Shown here: positions 12,301 through 24,089 of the stretch, piece by piece | How the letters are laid out: each line of letters starts with the position of its first letter | Numbering within the stretch: position 1 is the first letter of the stretch | DNA from: Ceratotherium simum simum | Lineage: Eukaryota; Chordata; Mammalia; Perissodactyla; Rhinocerotidae | Direction of reading: 5' to 3' | DNA length: 64,000 nucleotides | Assembly (NCBI RefSeq): GCF_000283155.1 | Contig: NW_004454216.1 | Span: 6,223,439 to 6,287,438, forward strand | The notes under the pieces: generated by a model | What the model saw: only the letters and a program-made list of their open reading frames with translations | Databases searched by the model: none | What the model was told of the DNA's origin: nothing | Translations under genes and position numbers: made by a program

Positions 12301-13185
12301 GAGGGGAGAAGAATAGAAATCATTAAGAAGCAAATAGAGATAAGAATATAGATAAATCTGATGGTGAAGGGAGTGGGTGCTTTTGAAGCTTCTAAATTTA
12401 TAAGTATAAAGAAAGAAAAAGACTTTTTCCGCTCCCCGCCATGAAAGCCATCCAACCTGTCTGGCACAGCACTATCTTCTCCTATTCCTGTCTGAAGAGA
12501 TCTACCTAAATTCCATCTCCACTCCAAGACAGATTCCAATGGTACCACCAAAAGAAGATGATAGAAAAGAAAGTCATAACATCTCACATTTCTAATACAT
12601 TCCCTGCCAGGGTTTCTTCATACCTTTTGCCTTTTAAGCCTTGGGTTTGGAGTTGTGAGCAGATTTTCATAGTTGCTGGACAGATTTCATTTGTTTTGAT
12701 AAGAAGTCTTCCCAACAAAGCGTTCCCAAGGCATGCTGCAAAACAGCATTGCGAGTTTAATTAAAACGGGTGAAGTACTGACTGAACCAGTTTGTGTATG
12801 AGTGTGCTTCCTCTCTAAAAATAAAGTCAAATACTTTTTATATAAAACAAAACAGAAAACAACTCTAAACTTCCTATCAGTCTGAATGAATTCAGGTTTC
12901 TTTTTACAAAACGGATTTTCTGAAACAGTGGTTTGACCAGCACATTCTACTCCATCCCCTGCTCACTTGCTGCTTTGCCTTCTACAGGTTGAGTGAATGT
13001 GAATAATTCGTTAGTTAAAAAAAAAAAGGCATGTTCTTATAACAGGCTCAGAATATACCCATGAATATGAAGATGTGCTAGGATTTATATAGAATAGTTT
13101 CAATCCTATCAACTTAGCATGGAAATATGTGAATAAAAGTTTTAGAAACTAATTCTTTTCCTAGTATTTTGAGAGCAACTCTATG
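6393..13185. other. Repeat-poor unique block
   Basis: Nearly 6.8 kb in which I recognise no SINE, LINE or LTR, only homopolymers (A near 6562, T near 7892 and 9309), a short TA run near 11371-11388 and a 12-mer duplication at 9663-9686. The 102-codon antisense frame at 12279-12587 and the smaller frames have no recognisable domain. Low transposon density can accompany regulatory DNA, but nothing here proves function. Confidence 0.5.
9663..9692 (+). repeat. Tandem 12-mer, about 2.5 copies
   Basis: GTGGACGTGTTT occurs twice head to tail (9663-9674 and 9675-9686), followed by a partial third copy, ATGGAC. Confidence 0.9.
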
Positions 13186-13192
13186 GTGTGGT

Positions 13193-13220
13193 AAAACAAA
13201 CAAACAAACAAAAAAACAAC
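13193..13220 (+). repeat. AAAC microsatellite
   Basis: Interrupted AAAC/CAAA repeat of about 28 bases. Confidence 0.9.
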
Positions 13221-13264
13221 TCTGCCTTGGAGAGCAGAAGGCATTAATTAATGCCAAGAAGGAT

Positions 13265-13385
13265 TTAAAGTGGTTCAATCTGGAGGCCTGGTTTCTAGTC
13301 CTAACTGACTATGTGACTTTGAATAAATCATAATCTCTCTGTTCCTCAGTTTCCTTGCCTGTAAAATGAAGGGAAAAGCTCCTTT
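13265..13385 (+). mobile_element. MIR-type SINE fragment
   Basis: Matches the MIR core: CTGACTATGTGACTTTGAAT, then CTCTCTGTTCCTCAGTTTCC and CTGTAAAATGAAGGG. Head and tail are missing or too diverged to see. Confidence 0.75.
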
Positions 13386-13761
13386 TCAGATTTTCTTTTA
13401 TCTTAAAGAATGCATGATTTTATTTTAAATAGCTGTATATGTAGGTAATTCTGCTTGCATTTTCTACCTATAAACCGCAAATGTTTGGAGAGAAGTTTAG
13501 GTTGGTAATGATAGAAGAATAAAGGAAGTTTAGGCGATCAGAGAGAGCACACGTACTTTAATTTTTTGGTTGTTGTTGTCCTCAGCTTAGTAGATGTCAC
13601 AATATATTATTGGGTCTATTTAATGATTCAATGAATGCAATAAACCAAAAATTGTCATTTGTCAGACAAGGTGACATAATGCCCTGTGGGTGGTTTGATA
13701 ATAGAGCTGCTTTTAACTGAGTGAAGCACAACATGGTTACTGTGGCTCCATTCCTCCCCAC

Positions 13762-13780
13762 TGGCCACTAGATGGAGAGG
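13762..13780 (+). promoter_or_regulatory. CTCF-like motif
   Basis: TGGCCACTAGATGGAGAGG matches the CTCF core (TGGCCACYAGRKGGCGC) at all strong positions of the left half and the GG core. It has A instead of the preferred C after the GG pair. It lies in non-repeat DNA. This is a motif match only; occupancy is not shown. Confidence 0.3.
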
Positions 13781-14198
13781 CGGTCCATGTCCACAGCCTT
13801 GCCCATGGTAAACAGCTCACTTCTGACTTTCTGTTGGCAAAGCTGCACTGTGTGCTTTTGGACATTTCTATGAACACATGTGATATTTTGCAGAAACCAT
13901 CAGAGAATATGTTCTCTTCTCTACAGGCATGAAGTGATATTCATGAAATGCAAAATGTTTGCACCCTCTACAGCCACTGTTAACCCTGGTAGACCAGGAG
14001 AAGGCCAGTATTACAACTCCAGTTTCAGTTGTCACAATAGGGCCTTTTGCCTCTTTCCAATTTGTCCATTTAGCAAGGGCCCTGAAATGAATGTCAGCAC
14101 GACAGTGCCACCTTGTGTCCCTGTTGCTGTGAGAATAACTGATGCATGAGCCGGTGAAAAGGAAAGAAAGGACATTTACAAAAATTTGGCAAATTGTT

Positions 14199-14250
14199 TC
14201 AAGGTCTGATTGTGCAGCTATCAAGGTCTGATTTTGCAGTAGCTGCACAA
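14199..14250. repeat. Short tandem duplication forming a stem-loop
   Basis: TCAAGGTCTGATTGTGCAG (14199-14217) is repeated with one change at 14221-14239. An 11-bp perfect inverted repeat, TTGTGCAGCTA (14210-14220) with TAGCTGCACAA (14240-14250), encloses the second copy exactly as its 19-nt loop. Confidence 0.85.
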
Positions 14251-14544
14251 ACATCTATGTTTTAGTGTGTTTGGCAATTCTTACCACCCAAGGAAAAGTT
14301 AGGATGTGTGCACTTTATCCCTTCTCTCATCTCAGTGTATATTAAAAATACTTTAAAAATTCCAGGCACAAACAGGGATGTATTCAATTTAGAATTGGGG
14401 ATGAAGAAGGCAGAGATGCTCAGAGATAGTTACCTAATTCTTACCACTTGTGAAGCCTCAAGTCGGTCATTGCAGAGAGTGAAGTGCTCCTTCCTGCACA
14501 TTCTCAGAACAGCTTTTATATGCATACCTTGGTAATACCTCTTT

Positions 14545-14697
14545 TCACGTTGTATTTGCCATTGTTTGTGAGCGTATCTTCCAACCTAACCATGTGCTCC
14601 TTGAGGACAGTGTCTGTCTTGTTCATCCTTCTGCCTCCAGAACTTTCTATGGCATTCAGCCCAGAGTCACTCAGATGTTTGAGGTCTGAATGAATGA
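14545..14697 (+). mobile_element. L2 LINE fragment, 3' end
   Basis: Sense L2 3' end: GTGCTCCTTGAGGACAGTGT, CTGTCTTGTTCATCCTTCTG and the final TCTGAATGAATG. Confidence 0.8.
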
Positions 14698-14939
14698 TTT
14701 TGTCTGGCTGCTTTATAACTTCTCATTTGTTTTATTTTTATTTTTTTGAGTTTTAAATAACTTGAGAGCCTTTTCTCTTTGGAAAAACACCTTCAGATAC
14801 CACCACCTCCTTTCCAGACATCCCTTTATAAATTTACTTTCTCTCACATAGAACGACCGTTTCTCCTTTTGATTATGAAAACCATGTCTTGCCTATTCAT
14901 GACTATATATTGTAGTTGACTTTGAGGTAAAGATACTTC

Positions 14940-15068
14940 ATTTCTAGTTCTAGCTTTATAACAAATTTGCTGTGTTGTCTTGAGTAGACACTTATCCTCT
15001 CTAGGTCTGTTTCCCATGCATGAAATGAGCAGGCTGGACTAGGTGATCTTAAGGTACTTTTGACTTAG
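14940..15068 (+). mobile_element. MIR-type SINE fragment (MIR3/MIRb-like)
   Basis: Recognised by TTGCTGTGTTGTCTTGAG, ACACTTATCCTCTCTAGGTC and the 3' block GGCTGGACTAGGTGATCTTA, which is typical of the MIR3-like branch. Confidence 0.75.
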
Positions 15069-15159
15069 GGTTTTTGTAGGGATTGAACATGTCAGTATTA
15101 CTCTAGTTATATGTTTGGTTTAACAGTTTTTAAAATACTATGATAACTGAAAATTAAAT

Positions 15160-15255
15160 TGCTAGTCTTTGAAAGTACTATTCGATATCCCATGTTGTCG
15201 AAGAGGAAACTGAGGCACAGGGGCTTTTCTTGTAGAGGGTTGACCTGCAAATGGC
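15160..15255 (-). mobile_element. MIR SINE fragment, antisense
   Basis: AGAGGAAACTGAGGCACAGG and the following 40 bases match the MIR core in reverse. Confidence 0.6.
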
Positions 15256-15549
15256 ACAGTAAATAGTATTATAACTGATGGGCGTTCCAATTTTTTGTTT
15301 GTTTTTAATTTATTTTGTTTGATTTTGGTTAATTGAGCTCTACTTTTCTTCTATCCTTTAACCATAAAATAAATAGACTACAGTAAATTTAATTAGCAAG
15401 ATGAATCCATGCTTTGGTATAGGACTATCAACTACTTGCAATTTAGAGACTCTTTCATGCTATCTTGGCTTCTTTTATAACACTTAAAAATGAGTGCTAA
15501 GTTTTAAATTTCAGAATTTTTGCATGGAATTTATATCTGGAGTTTCAGT

Positions 15550-15790
15550 CCACATATTACCATAAATACTAGCAAACTGTATGATTTTGGGCAAGTTGCT
15601 TAAGCTTTTTAAGCTCACTTTTTTTGTGTGTGCAGGAAAGTGATAATTAACATTAATAAATAACATTTATTAGTAAATGTTACCCTTCCTATTTACCTAA
15701 CAAGGTTATTATAAGGATTAAATGAGTTAAGGTGTATGAAATTTCTTTATAAATAGTAAAACACTATACCAATATTAATAATATTTATCG
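15550..15790 (+). mobile_element. MIR SINE, diverged
   Basis: Core match TGTATGATTTTGGGCAAGTT, then ACAAGGTTATTATAAGGATT and AAATGAGTTAAGG. A TTTTTTTGTGTGTG stretch interrupts the middle. Confidence 0.75.
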
Positions 15791-16149
15791 TTACTACTGC
15801 TCTATGGTTAGTAGAAACCTGTCAAAGCAAAACAAACAAATTTAAGAAACACCGAAATCTGTGGCATTTCTAGTTGGAGTACTTCTCAGTTGTTGTAGGC
15901 TCTCTGGAGATGACTTGACATGTTTGCCCAACTTCTGATTTTTGGTTCAAAAACCTGTAAGAATACTAATAATGATAATGTTTATGAGCCTAAAGTTAGT
16001 GTTTTCTTTAGATAAAATTTTTTACCCATCAGTCATAAGTTCATTGTTGACAATGATATTTATTACAATAGAAAGTAAAAATTTTAAAATAACCAAATAT
16101 GATGAAAAATATTTATATACCTTTTTGATATTGGAGTGTTGGACTCTAG

Positions 16150-16295
16150 TCCAGTGGTTCTTAAACCTTAGTGTATTTAAGAATTGCTTAGGGGGGTTGT
16201 TAAAATTCAAATTTCTGAGCTTCATCCCTAATGGGTCTGCGGTGGAACTCAGGCATCCTGGGTTGTAGGTGGTCCACAAAGGTTAGAAAATGCTA
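16150..16295 (+). mobile_element. MER5-type hAT-Charlie MITE, copy 1
   Basis: Starts CCAGTGGTTCTTAAACCTTA, the MER5 terminal repeat and its neighbour. It continues through GGTCTGCGGTGGAACTCAGG and the GTGGTCCACA 3' region. Non-autonomous DNA transposon. Confidence 0.75.
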
Positions 16296-16304
16296 CTTTC
16301 CTTG

Positions 16305-16470
16305 TCTATTGTACATCCTAATCAGCGGGGGGATTTTTAAATGCACAGATTTCTAGGTTCTACTCCCAGATATCTGAAATCAGAATCTTTAGACTGGTAC
16401 TTGGGCATCTATATTTTACAAAAACTTCTTCATAGATTCTAATAATACCGCAAGATTGGAGAATCACTGC
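16305..16470 (+). mobile_element. MER5-type hAT-Charlie MITE, copy 2
   Basis: A second element in the same orientation directly after the first. It shows ATCAGCGGGGGGATTTTTAA, the 'gattcagaatctt' equivalent and the 3' end TGGAGAATCACTG. The 5' end is missing. Confidence 0.65.
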
Positions 16471-16654
16471 TCTTGTTTTCAGGGTATGTTGTTAAGATAT
16501 ACTTACTAAATTCACCCTCATGGTTCATATTATTCCTTAACTGAATACAATCTCACTTTTCATAGAAGGGCAAAGTTGATGCTGCTATGCAAGAGAAGTT
16601 TAGGCTTGAAAAACAACAATTACCACTCTTGCCCTATAACCCCAAAATTAAGGA

Positions 16655-16850
16655 AAAGCAAAGTTACTGAGCACCTTTCACAAAAATTGCTTAAGTTAGT
16701 CTTTACACAACTCTGTTGTATATCTTGGTTTTCTGTGTATGTTACAGACAAAAAAACTGAAGCTCATAGAATAAATGCCAAGTTCACACAGCTGTTAAGT
16801 GTCAAAGCCGGGATTCAGAGCCTATACTCATTCTACTATATCATGTTATT
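16655..16850 (-). mobile_element. MIR SINE, antisense
   Basis: Reverse MIR order: CTGAGCACCTTTCAC, CTGAAGCTCATAGAATAAAT and TCACACAGCTGTTAAGTGTC, then AAAGCCGGGATTCAGAGCC. Confidence 0.85.
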
Positions 16851-17067
16851 TTTTTCCCTAATTCAGTAAATCTTTACCAGGTTCTTATTATGTTAAATGA
16901 TAATGCCTAGCTTTGAGGGCCACAAAATGTGTTACTGATATGGTATAATAATGATTGCTTATGCCATGTAAAATAAATAGAAATTCTTTTTCTTATTTTT
17001 CCATTAAGAAATCATTTTTAGCTGGAGGTAGAATTCAAGTTTTCTGAACGATCAGAAAGGGTCTACG

Positions 17068-17285
17068 TAGTAATAATAATCATAATCGTTGAACTATTGT
17101 ATATGGGATCTCTTTTAACACCCAAGCCTTTGCTATGAGGTATTTCTTAACCCGGTTCACAGATAAGCCAGATTTGGGACGGTTAAGTGACTTACCCAAG
17201 ATTGCAGATCTAGTAAGTGGCAGAACCAGATTGAACTCTGGTTCAATCTGACTTGAACAGCAAAGTTAGTGTTCTGAACCACCAG
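17068..17285 (-). mobile_element. MIR SINE, antisense, with internal hairpin
   Basis: Antisense MIR recognised by CTATGAGGTATTTC, GTGACTTACCCAAGATTGC and TCTAGTAAGTGGCAGAACC. Inside it, CAGATTGAAC (17227-17236) and GTTCAATCTG (17241-17250) form a perfect 10-bp stem around a 4-base loop, absent from the usual MIR consensus. Confidence 0.85.
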
Positions 17286-17289
17286 TATA

Positions 17290-18745
17290 TGCAATTTCTA
17301 ACTCTGCTTTACAGTTAACCTTCAGAATCGGCTGTTCCTCCATTTGATAAGTACAAGCCACTAAGTGCTAATTAAACTTTGTGGGACTTAAGTTCATTTC
17401 CTTTGTAGGGAACAAACCATTTTGCCATACTTAATCAATCCAGTAAATTTTTTTAAAGTCTAATAAAGTTTGGTGTTAACAATGTATAATGCTTTAGGGA
17501 AATCATTAGAAGTGAACAATCTTTTATTTATATTTTTATTTGAGACTTGAAACTCTTTGATGGGACTGATTATTTGAATAAAAATTTCAATCATCTATTA
17601 TGACATGCCATGAAACACAACAATTTCATGACATAGCCATTGTTATTGGTCTTAAAACAATTGATTTGCATTTAAAATCCAATGAAAGTATTAATGGAAT
17701 CAATGCAGCAGTGCTTCATAAAGTCTAAAAACTGATTCTTGAACGTTCCTGATATTCTTGTTGAAAAAAAATGCCTCCTGGTATAAAATGATAGCCTATG
17801 TATGCAGTATACTGTGCAAACTAATACAATTTCTCATTTACCTGATATATGAATTGCTAAAGATGTTGTGTTTATACATTTTTATAGATTTAATAGTATT
17901 TTAAATACAATAGGGGTATTAACAATTTAAAGGAGCTCTGAAACATCTTTTAGGTGTGAAAATAATTATGATTTTACAAATTTTGATATGCATATATTTT
18001 GGGGATATTCTTAATGCCTCAATAATTATGTATTAAAAGATACATTTTTTAAAAGATGCACAAAGTCACTAACCAGGGGATGTAGTGTTGTCCTTAGCCG
18101 ACCTAAAGTTTATTGGAAATTTGTATTCTATTTCAACTTTCTTTTCTAAGGATGGTCTTTTCCCAAATGGCATTCTTTTAAATTCTATCAAGTGAATGAA
18201 TGCTAACCATGAAGAGAGAAGGGTGAAAATATAAAGTGAAGAAGTTTACTTATACTCCTTTTTCAGACATTGAAATTAAAACATGAGTTTTTAGAAAGTC
18301 CCATTTAGCAGCAGAGCATAAATTGGAAAATTTGGTCAGCGATTTATTTAGGCTCCACAGGGAAAATCCTGTAGGGTGTTTTTGAATATCCTAAATTTAT
18401 TTTGATTTGAGACCAGCTTAAAGGGCATGTCTATCTTAAAACAGTTCTCCATTTTCCTGAGAAAAATTCCAGTGGAGCTAGTTGTGGGAGGTAGTATCCC
18501 AACAATGAACCTTTTGGGGCCAAATAAGCACTTGAACACAACTTACTCCATCCCTTGCCTTAAACCAAAGCCTGTCTTGCCCACTGGGCTTGTTTAACTT
18601 TGACTGCTAATTTTATTTCTCTGCAGAGGCAAAGGAGACAGGAAAAAGGAGGGAAAATAACTGATGGCATGTGGGTGAGGTTTTGGCTCGGGGAATAAAT
18701 TTTAAAAGATCCTAGCCAGTGTAGGGATGCGGAAAGCAGTTGGTG
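17290..18745. other. Unassigned AT-rich sequence
   Basis: About 1.45 kb without recognised genes or repeats. Short frames such as 18348-18539 show no domain. Confidence 0.4.
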
Positions 18746-18747
18746 TC

Positions 18748-18870
18748 TGAAACTTACCCCTGTTTTGCAGATTAAGAAATAGAAACCAATAGAGGTTAAA
18801 TAACTTGCCTAAAGTTACACAGCAATTTCCAGTGCTGGGGTTGGTCCTGGGAACTAGGGAACTCATTGCT
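18748..18870 (-). mobile_element. MIR SINE fragment, antisense
   Basis: ATTAAGAAATAGAAACCAAT followed by AGGTTAAATAACTTGCCTAA and TTACACAGCAATTTCC match the MIR core in reverse. Confidence 0.75.
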
Positions 18871-19656
18871 TTCATAAAACAATTGGACAATCCAGTTTCT
18901 CTGTTGATCAAGATGCGCTTCTAATATCCCTCTGCCCTTTTCCTTCCCTCTTTCTTTTTGCTACTGCTTTTTAACATCTAAAAAAATCATTCTGCTTATA
19001 ATTTCAGGTTTAGAAGCTGGTTCAACAAATATATTTTGACTATTATGGTCATTTAGAACTAGCTGAGCTGTAAGGACAGTGTGCGTCACGTTAAGCCTTC
19101 TGTTTCTATAGTATTGGGATTTTATGTAAGGAATGAACATGGAACCAGAAAAAATAATGGCTTTGAATAAATCAAGTCTGAGCTCCTGGCAGACTTCTAA
19201 ACATGAAAAATGTGGTGGGCACCTAGGAAAAAATAGACCATTGTTTTTTTAAGTCCTAATTGCAGTTGATCACAGCATTTTGAAATTAAACATATGCTAA
19301 GTTTTGATACTTTTTTTCCTAAAATAATGTCATTATATGGATTTAGGGTGGATAAGGGGACCATGGTAGAAATATGAATCAGTACTTTAGTCTTCCATAA
19401 AGGATTTATAACTGCCCCAAACATCCCCTCTGTTTGGACACTGTGGGAAAATTGCTTCTTGGCCCTCATATCACTCTGTCGAAGTTGTGAGTATATATGT
19501 GGAGTAAATTTCTCACTAATATAATAAATATTTGCTTTAAAAATTAGGTAAAACTTTTTTGATGTTGAAATGCCTGATGAGTACTACCATTTACCTCTTA
19601 ATGCCATTAGTATGGTTCTAGAATATGAGTTTTATTAGGTTGCCAGCAACTAACTA

Positions 19657-19684
19657 ACTGAATATGCAGAAGAGCATATTCAGT
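19657..19684. repeat. Perfect 11-bp inverted repeat (hairpin)
   Basis: ACTGAATATGC and GCATATTCAGT pair perfectly around a 6-base loop AGAAGA. It is too short for a microRNA precursor. Confidence 0.85.
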
Positions 19685-21039
19685 GATGCCATCATATTAG
19701 ACATGGTAGGAATAGGCCCTACTGCACTAACAGGTCCTCTAGATTTTTATTAGGAAATATTTAAGAGTTATTCAGAGCTCCAAAATCCCAATGGAAGTCA
19801 GGTAGATGTCCTCATATTGACATATCTGCAGATTTGGTTTCTGTTCTAAGAATTGCAGTTTGAATTAACTGAGGTCAGAAGCAGCTACACATGTGATTCA
19901 CCAAATGTATCCTATCTGCTTGCAAATAGCAGCTTGTTTCCTTTTAGGGTCTGACGGGGTTGTTGTTGTTTTTTATGTCTTAGTAATAGAGTCAATGGCA
20001 GCAGCACACATAGGCTAATTGTTAGAATTATAAGGCTTTGTTAGAAATGGAACATAGGCTTTTGGTAATACTCTTAAATTCACACCAATTGTCAGGAAAT
20101 TAAATATGATTCTCTGAGAAATATATCACAGAACGCTTAAACTAGAAGTTGTTAAAAAAAACCCAAAGACCTCTTCACAGGCATTCAGTTATTTTCGACC
20201 CAAAAAGGTAATTTTACTTTTATCTAGATCTTTCCTAAGACTTTAAGATGAAAGAGGAGAGTGACAGCCATAGGATGACAGTGACCTAAAAGTGTAAAAT
20301 TATAGTTAGTGGAGTTTGTGTAATCCTGAGGACAAGTATAATCCAGAATATCTATTAGTGAGCTAAAAGGGGAAATGCTGCTTTCAGCATACTGCAAATA
20401 AGATGCTTAATTAAAAGTCCCTAAAATATAACAACTTGTTCTTAAGAAATTACTTTGTGTCTGAAAAAATTGACAAAAGAAAAAAAGAAAGAAAGAAGCT
20501 GATGGTGATAAATTTTTTCTTACAGTTGGGCTCTTTTAAAAATTATTTTTATAAATTCCTAAATTTGAGTGAAAGGAAGATGGGATTAGATTAATTACCA
20601 TTTAAATATGCAGTTCCAGATTTGTAGGCATCTTCCTGAACCAGGATGGAAAGACCGTAGAAAAAAATCTAGTGTGGAAATGATATTTCATGTGGTGAAA
20701 CAAAAACGCAAGAAGTTTCCTGTGATAATAAGGTGAAAGTGGTTACCAAAGAGACAAAAGTTTCTTATCACTCTGCCTGAAGCAAATGTGACATATTAAG
20801 CTTAAAATGAATTCTCCTCTCCTGAATGCACACAACTCTTATTAATGTCTTGGAAATTATGCACACATAGGAAAAGAAGAATAAGATTTTCTGGATACAT
20901 TTGAATAAGCATCCATTGGGATATGGGGGCTATCTAATATCTATGGCTACTTTAGTGCTGAACTGACCAAAAATCAGTTTTTGCTATTTTACCTTTTACT
21001 TGGGTCTAACTTTAGACTGAATGACTTATTTTCTTCTTA

Positions 21040-21380
21040 AAAGAGGGCTTTCTTTCAGCGAGAGTTAGGTTCCCTGGTGGCCTGAAAGAGTTAATGCAGT
21101 TTCCAAGAGTGTCCAACTTACTTCCAGGGAGTAGTGTGTGCATGTGAGTGTCTGGCTCCAGGATGTTTGTTCACATCCCAAAACCAATTTGGCACAACTT
21201 AAAATGTCTGCTAGGGAGAGGATTCAGAGTGTTGTTAGGCCACGCAATTAGTGCTTTATTTCATGAGCACCAAATTCACCCAATAGTGTTTTGTTTTAAA
21301 GAAGAGCTTGAAATTCACAATAACGGGTTTCATTTATCAGAGCCATATGGGACTCACCATCTTTGGATATATTTGTAAGG
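21040..21380. promoter_or_regulatory. Candidate conserved non-coding element
   Basis: Complex, repeat-free sequence including GGCCACGCAATTAGTGC and TTTATTTCATGAGCACC, with a TAAT-core homeodomain-like site on the reverse strand. A 76-codon open frame (21148-21378) spans it but has no recognisable fold. The regulatory reading is an inference from texture alone. Confidence 0.18.
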
Positions 21381-23701
21381 CTTTCACAAAGAAGACTCCT
21401 TAGGCATCTCAGATTTCACGGATTGGAGGGCAATCTGGATGAATATCTTTTTTGGAAATGATGAACTATCTTTTTCATATGTAGTCTCCAATTTCAGTAA
21501 TCCTTGAGAAGCTCAAAAAAACAGGAAAGAGTTAAGTAAACCTCAGCTTATTAGCTTTTACTGGAAAACAAAGACCATGATTCTTAGATCTGGTTCAAAT
21601 GGCAAGTGTACCTTTGATGTTGAAATTGGGCCATCTAATCTTTGCAGTTTGTGATGTGGCATTTATGAGAGGGAAGGTGGGTTCTAAGGCTCAGCCTATT
21701 TTTGCACTTTTTGCTAGTTCTGTCATGGTCATATGTCAATGGTCGTTGGGAAGTTATCTGCAACATAGCAGACTGATAATACAGCATTGTAGTTTTTTTG
21801 ATGTTTACCCAAGATTATTTCTTTGCTGCCTCCTCCTTTTCCATACTTCTCTGATCATTAGGGATCCATCTTAATGCAATATGTGCTTGAAAATGTTGAT
21901 GTAAGTTGATTTTTTTTGATAAATCTCATATTTTTCCACTAATCTGTAAATTTAGAGATTTAAAAATAAAATCAGATTGATCTTCATTTGGCAGCGGTTG
22001 CGAATACTTAATTTTTGGTTCCCAAATTCTGTTAAGCTATTAATGACCTATAAACAAATATTTAAGTGTTTACTAATTAAAAATGAATATATTTTTAAAG
22101 GATAGAGTGCTATTGTGTTATGACAGGCAACCACTATTTTTTTAGGTTTCCAAATTTTTGTTTTCTCAGTTCTCTAGGCTTTCTTGTAAAGGGCACACTT
22201 GATTCTGTTTGATAAATCTGGTAAATTGGAATATTTGTGAGTCATAAATCGTACTATAACAATTACTACTGAGCTATATAAAGTCTAAGTAAACTTCGTA
22301 AGGATGGTAATTTCAGTTTTATTTTAAATTGTTATGGTAAATTGGCAATTATTTGAAATAACTCTTGCTCATCTTTAAATACTCTTTTATTGTATTCAGC
22401 CTTATTTTATTATCCTTTAGTTTATTTTTTATAAAAACTTTTAACACTTCATTTGCTAATGATGTTTATATTAGCATGTTTTAGGTTTCCCAGAGAACGT
22501 CCACTAAATTTTGTTCAGTTATCAGCATGTTGAATTAAAATAAAATTCAGTGTATTCTTGGCTACCATTTAAACTTTATATTGATACAATGTCATATATT
22601 TTAAATACTATTTCAAAAAGTTTCAAAAATCTACTGCCTACCATCCGTTTCTTCTCTGATATGCATTATACACTACAGAGAGAGCACTTAGACCTTCATT
22701 ACATAGCACACCTGTAGGGTGCACACTTGTATTGCTATATGTCATTGACCCCCACTGCTATAGGCCAATGAGGCTTCTCAACAATAGGTAGAACATTGGA
22801 ATTATAGAATGAGCTGTAACTGCTTAAATTAACTTGAGCATTAGTTGTGCTGGATGGCTAAATGTCTGATATTCTCTCTATATTTCATTCTTATAGTCAA
22901 ATGTTCTAAAATCATTTAATGAGTATAATCAATTGTTAAAATACTCTTGGGATTATGTTATTTTTTTTTCTTACAAACATAGGTATTGTGACCCAATGAG
23001 GTTAAGTGTTGTTTTTCACTGAAAAAGTTATTTTGGAACTAAACATGAACGGGTTTTTTGGGCGATGCCTGGTGTTTTCCATAGGAATTTTGAAATATTT
23101 TATTTGGGAAAAAGATATAATGTTAGGATAGTGGTCAAAGGCAAAAAGAAATGAAAGATGGCAGAAAGACTCAGGATAGAATGTGTGGCTATAGATACAA
23201 TGGTGTTTCATAGGTCTTTGGATTTAGTATATTGTGTAGGTTGTGAAGAGAAGGTAGACACATGGATTGAACAGGAAAATGTGGATGTAATGATCAACAG
23301 TAAATTTTTTTATGACTATTCCCACTAAAGGACAGATGATGTGGGAAAGAAGGACATAATTTGATGGAGTGTATGTGTGAATGGTAAAATAGCTGTATGC
23401 TGAGGGGAGAATGTGAAGAAAAGAGATAAGGATTATATGTAGTTTTGTGGCTATAACTGCCTGGTTTTCTGCATTTTCATTGAGTTTCTGTTGTAGGGAT
23501 GAATGGCTCCTATATATAATGTTCTTGGTATAAATAGAATCCATAAATCATTTGGGTTGAGCAGGAACTTTATTTGCTTGTGAAGATAGACCTGTTTGAT
23601 TTTGAGGTGTGGTGTGCTATTATTCTTACTTTATGGGCAGAGTAAAGTTTATATTGTTTTTTTTTCAAATTACAATATGAGTATAATTACGAGGAGCAGA
23701 C

Positions 23702-23732
23702 GTGTGTGTGTGTGTGTGTTAGTGTGTGTACA
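23702..23732 (+). repeat. GT dinucleotide microsatellite
   Basis: About eight to nine GT units, one TTA interruption, then more GT units. Confidence 0.95.
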
Positions 23733-24089
23733 CATGTAAAGAAGGACACTTTCATTTCTGTCTCTTTGTTTTTCTGTCTCTTTCTGTCTCTCCTGTCTGC
23801 TGCTTTTTGCTTGCCAGTTTTCTTTGTCTCTATCATTTTATCATTGAACCCATCTGTGTAGAAAACAGAATGCTTGGTTTTCCAATTTTTAACGATTTTT
23901 TATTTTTTGTTGTTTTGTTCTCTCAACTTGTTTTCACCTCAAGAATTAAGGCTCAAGTATAAGGCATTTTAGTTCTCACATTCGAGAGGTGTTTCTGCTT
24001 TCTTTCCCGTCCGTTTGTCCATATGTTGACTGGTCTCTGATAGGCTGTGCTGTGAGACAGCAGTTTCCTCTCTGTGTGTGTGTGAAATT

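Larger units (their letters stand above)
13386..14540. other. Unassigned unique sequence with antiparallel open frames
   Basis: Non-repeat DNA of fairly balanced composition, including the CTCF-like site and a stem-loop at 14210-14250. A 128-codon antisense frame (13868-14254) and an 89-codon sense frame (13880-14149) overlap each other. Neither shows a known domain, and one may simply mirror the other. Confidence 0.4.

Noticed and set aside
12279..12587. 102-codon antisense frame
   Set aside because: Its peptide shows no recognised domain and no neighbouring exon signals.
13868..14254. 128-codon antisense frame overlapping an 89-codon sense frame
   Set aside because: No start context, domain or codon signature. 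Overlapping antiparallel frames in less AT-rich DNA arise by chance.
19657..19684. MicroRNA precursor
   Set aside because: The stem is only 11 bp; a precursor needs a stem of roughly 22 bp or more.
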